A stretch of 48,785 nt of DNA, from positions 1 through 48,785 of the forward strand of contig JAFRDM010000037.1 of assembly GCA_017403885.1 (NCBI GenBank). The letters are read 5' to 3'. Source of the stretch: Oscillospiraceae bacterium. Its GTDB lineage: Bacteria > Bacillota > Clostridia > Oscillospirales > Oscillospiraceae. How positions within the stretch are numbered: position 1 is the first letter of the stretch; every line of letters begins with the position of its first letter. The notes below the pieces were generated by a model, which saw only the letters and a program-made list of their open reading frames with translations, was not told where the DNA came from and did not search any database. Made by a program: the position numbers and the translations under genes. Shown here piece after piece: positions 48,232 to 48,785 of the stretch.

Positions 48232-48582
48232 ATGATTACGTATAACTATATCGCTGCTTTCTTCCTCATCGTCCTCGGCTTCTATACGATCGTCGCCAAG
48301 TATAACCTGGTCAAGACCGTCATCGGTCTCGGCATCGCCGACTACGGCGTGAACCTGCTGATCATCACGGTAGGCTTCAATCCCGGCGGCACCGCGCCGA
48401 TCTTCACGATGGGAGAGCTTACCAGGGCCAGCTACTTCGTCGATCCCATCCCCCAGGCGCTCACGCTGACGAGCATCGTCATCGGCGCCTGCGTCACGGC
48501 CATGTCCCTCTCGCTCGTCGTCAAGCTGCAGGAGGAATACGGCACGATCGACACCAGAGAGATAAGGAGGCTGAGAGGATGA
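48232..48582 (+). CDS. mnhC: MnhC/MrpC-like subunit (NuoK-like, MbhG type)
   Basis: A 116-residue protein with three helices and GLGIADYGVNLLIITVGFNPGGTAPIF, the MrpC/NuoK core; DPIPQALTLTSIVIGACVTA follows. It ends in an ATGA overlap with the MnhD-like gene. Confidence 0.92.
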   Translation: MITYNYIAAFFLIVLGFYTIVAKYNLVKTVIGLGIADYGVNLLIITVGFNPGGTAPIFTMGELTRASYFVDPIPQALTLTSIVIGACVTAMSLSLVVKLQEEYGTIDTREIRRLRG

Positions 48583-48785
48583 GTTTCCTGAGCTATCAAC
48601 ACTTCCCGATCTACTCGGTGATGGCGCTGTTTCTCGGCGCGTTCCTGATCGTTCTCTTCGGCAGGAACAAGTTCCTCCGCAACCTTATCGCTTTCCTCGC
48701 CACCGCGATCGCCCTCGGCTGCATGATCATGCTCATCAAGCCCGTCATGCTGAACCGCGAGATCATCTGCTACTGGATGGGCAAC
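48579..48785 (+). CDS. mnhD: MnhD/MrpD-like antiporter subunit (MbhH type), N-terminal part
   Basis: Sixty-nine codons are visible before the window ends. The first helix MALFLGAFLIVLFGRNKFLRN and the next, IAFLATAIALGCMIMLI, then YWMGN, fit the start of MrpD/NuoN-type ion-pumping subunits. The small hydrogenase subunit, the NuoH-like anchor and the ferredoxin-like subunit have not appeared and should lie further right. Confidence 0.85.
   Translation, partial: MSFLSYQHFPIYSVMALFLGAFLIVLFGRNKFLRNLIAFLATAIALGCMIMLIKPVMLNREIICYWMGN

Noticed and set aside
1-48785. CRISPR arrays, insertion sequences, transposase or integrase genes, rRNA genes and replication origins
   Set aside because: No regularly spaced repeats, transposase motifs or rRNA-like stretches were seen; the DnaA-like gene is not next to dnaN or a DnaA-box cluster.

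Overview
This 48.8 kb window is GC-rich, densely coding Firmicutes DNA. It most resembles a spore-forming gut-type Clostridia (Oscillospirales-like). That placement is inference from the ribosomal gene order (map-infA-rpmJ-rpsM-rpsK-rpsD-rpoA-rplQ), AGGAGG ribosome sites, frequent TTG/GTG starts, a spoVAC gene, an energy-coupling-factor (ECF) transporter, anaerobic metabolism and an Mbh-type [NiFe] hydrogenase. I could run no database search, so family calls rest on motifs and remembered family sequences.

Layout. 1-3520: end of the ribosomal protein / RNA polymerase alpha operon, with a 204-base structured gap before rpsM. 3528-9611: a VanZ-like gene, a four-gene carbohydrate-type ABC importer whose binding protein has both a lipobox and a C-terminal membrane helix, and a separately promoted small lipoprotein. 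9700-18149 (minus strand): a nine-gene operon, read from high to low coordinates: RpiR-type regulator, uridine phosphorylase-like enzyme, double ECF ATPase, cytidine deaminase, MtnA-like sugar-1-phosphate isomerase, EcfT, ECF S component, LsrF-like class I aldolase/thiolase and RhaD-like class II aldolase. 18470-20708: an orphan MazF-type toxin, an unknown protein and a pyrimidine-nucleoside phosphorylase. 20724-34504: mostly unlinked metabolic and transport genes (Kef-type antiporter, lipoprotein pullulanase, aminotransferase, TauE/SafE permease, Asp/Glu racemase, dicarboxylate/amino acid symporter, TIGR00300 protein, DcuC/YfcC-like carrier, PlsC-like acyltransferase). 34674-35868: a short AT-rich island with a stand-alone DnaA-type AAA+ ATPase next to tRNA-Ser(GGA). 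36026-39392: spoVAC with a tiny downstream gene, then a LysR regulator divergent from an NSS-family sodium symporter. 39593-48785: hypF-hypC-hypD-hypE, then an energy-converting group 4 [NiFe] hydrogenase locus with hypA inside it and an Mrp-antiporter-like membrane module running off the right edge.

The most interesting system is the 9.7-18.1 kb operon. Its enzymes fit a route from pyrimidine or modified nucleosides to dihydroxyacetone phosphate (DHAP): uptake by a dedicated ECF importer, deamination, phosphorolysis to a pentose 1-phosphate, isomerisation to the 1-phospho-ketose, and cleavage by one of two unrelated DHAP-releasing aldolases. This resembles the MtnA-aldolase 'DHAP shunt' and 5-deoxyribose disposal, but is fused to pyrimidine-nucleoside enzymes, an ECF importer and an LsrF homologue without other lsr genes. 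The pathway is inference; the gene identities are well supported. A perfect 16-bp palindrome upstream of the regulator gene is a candidate operator.
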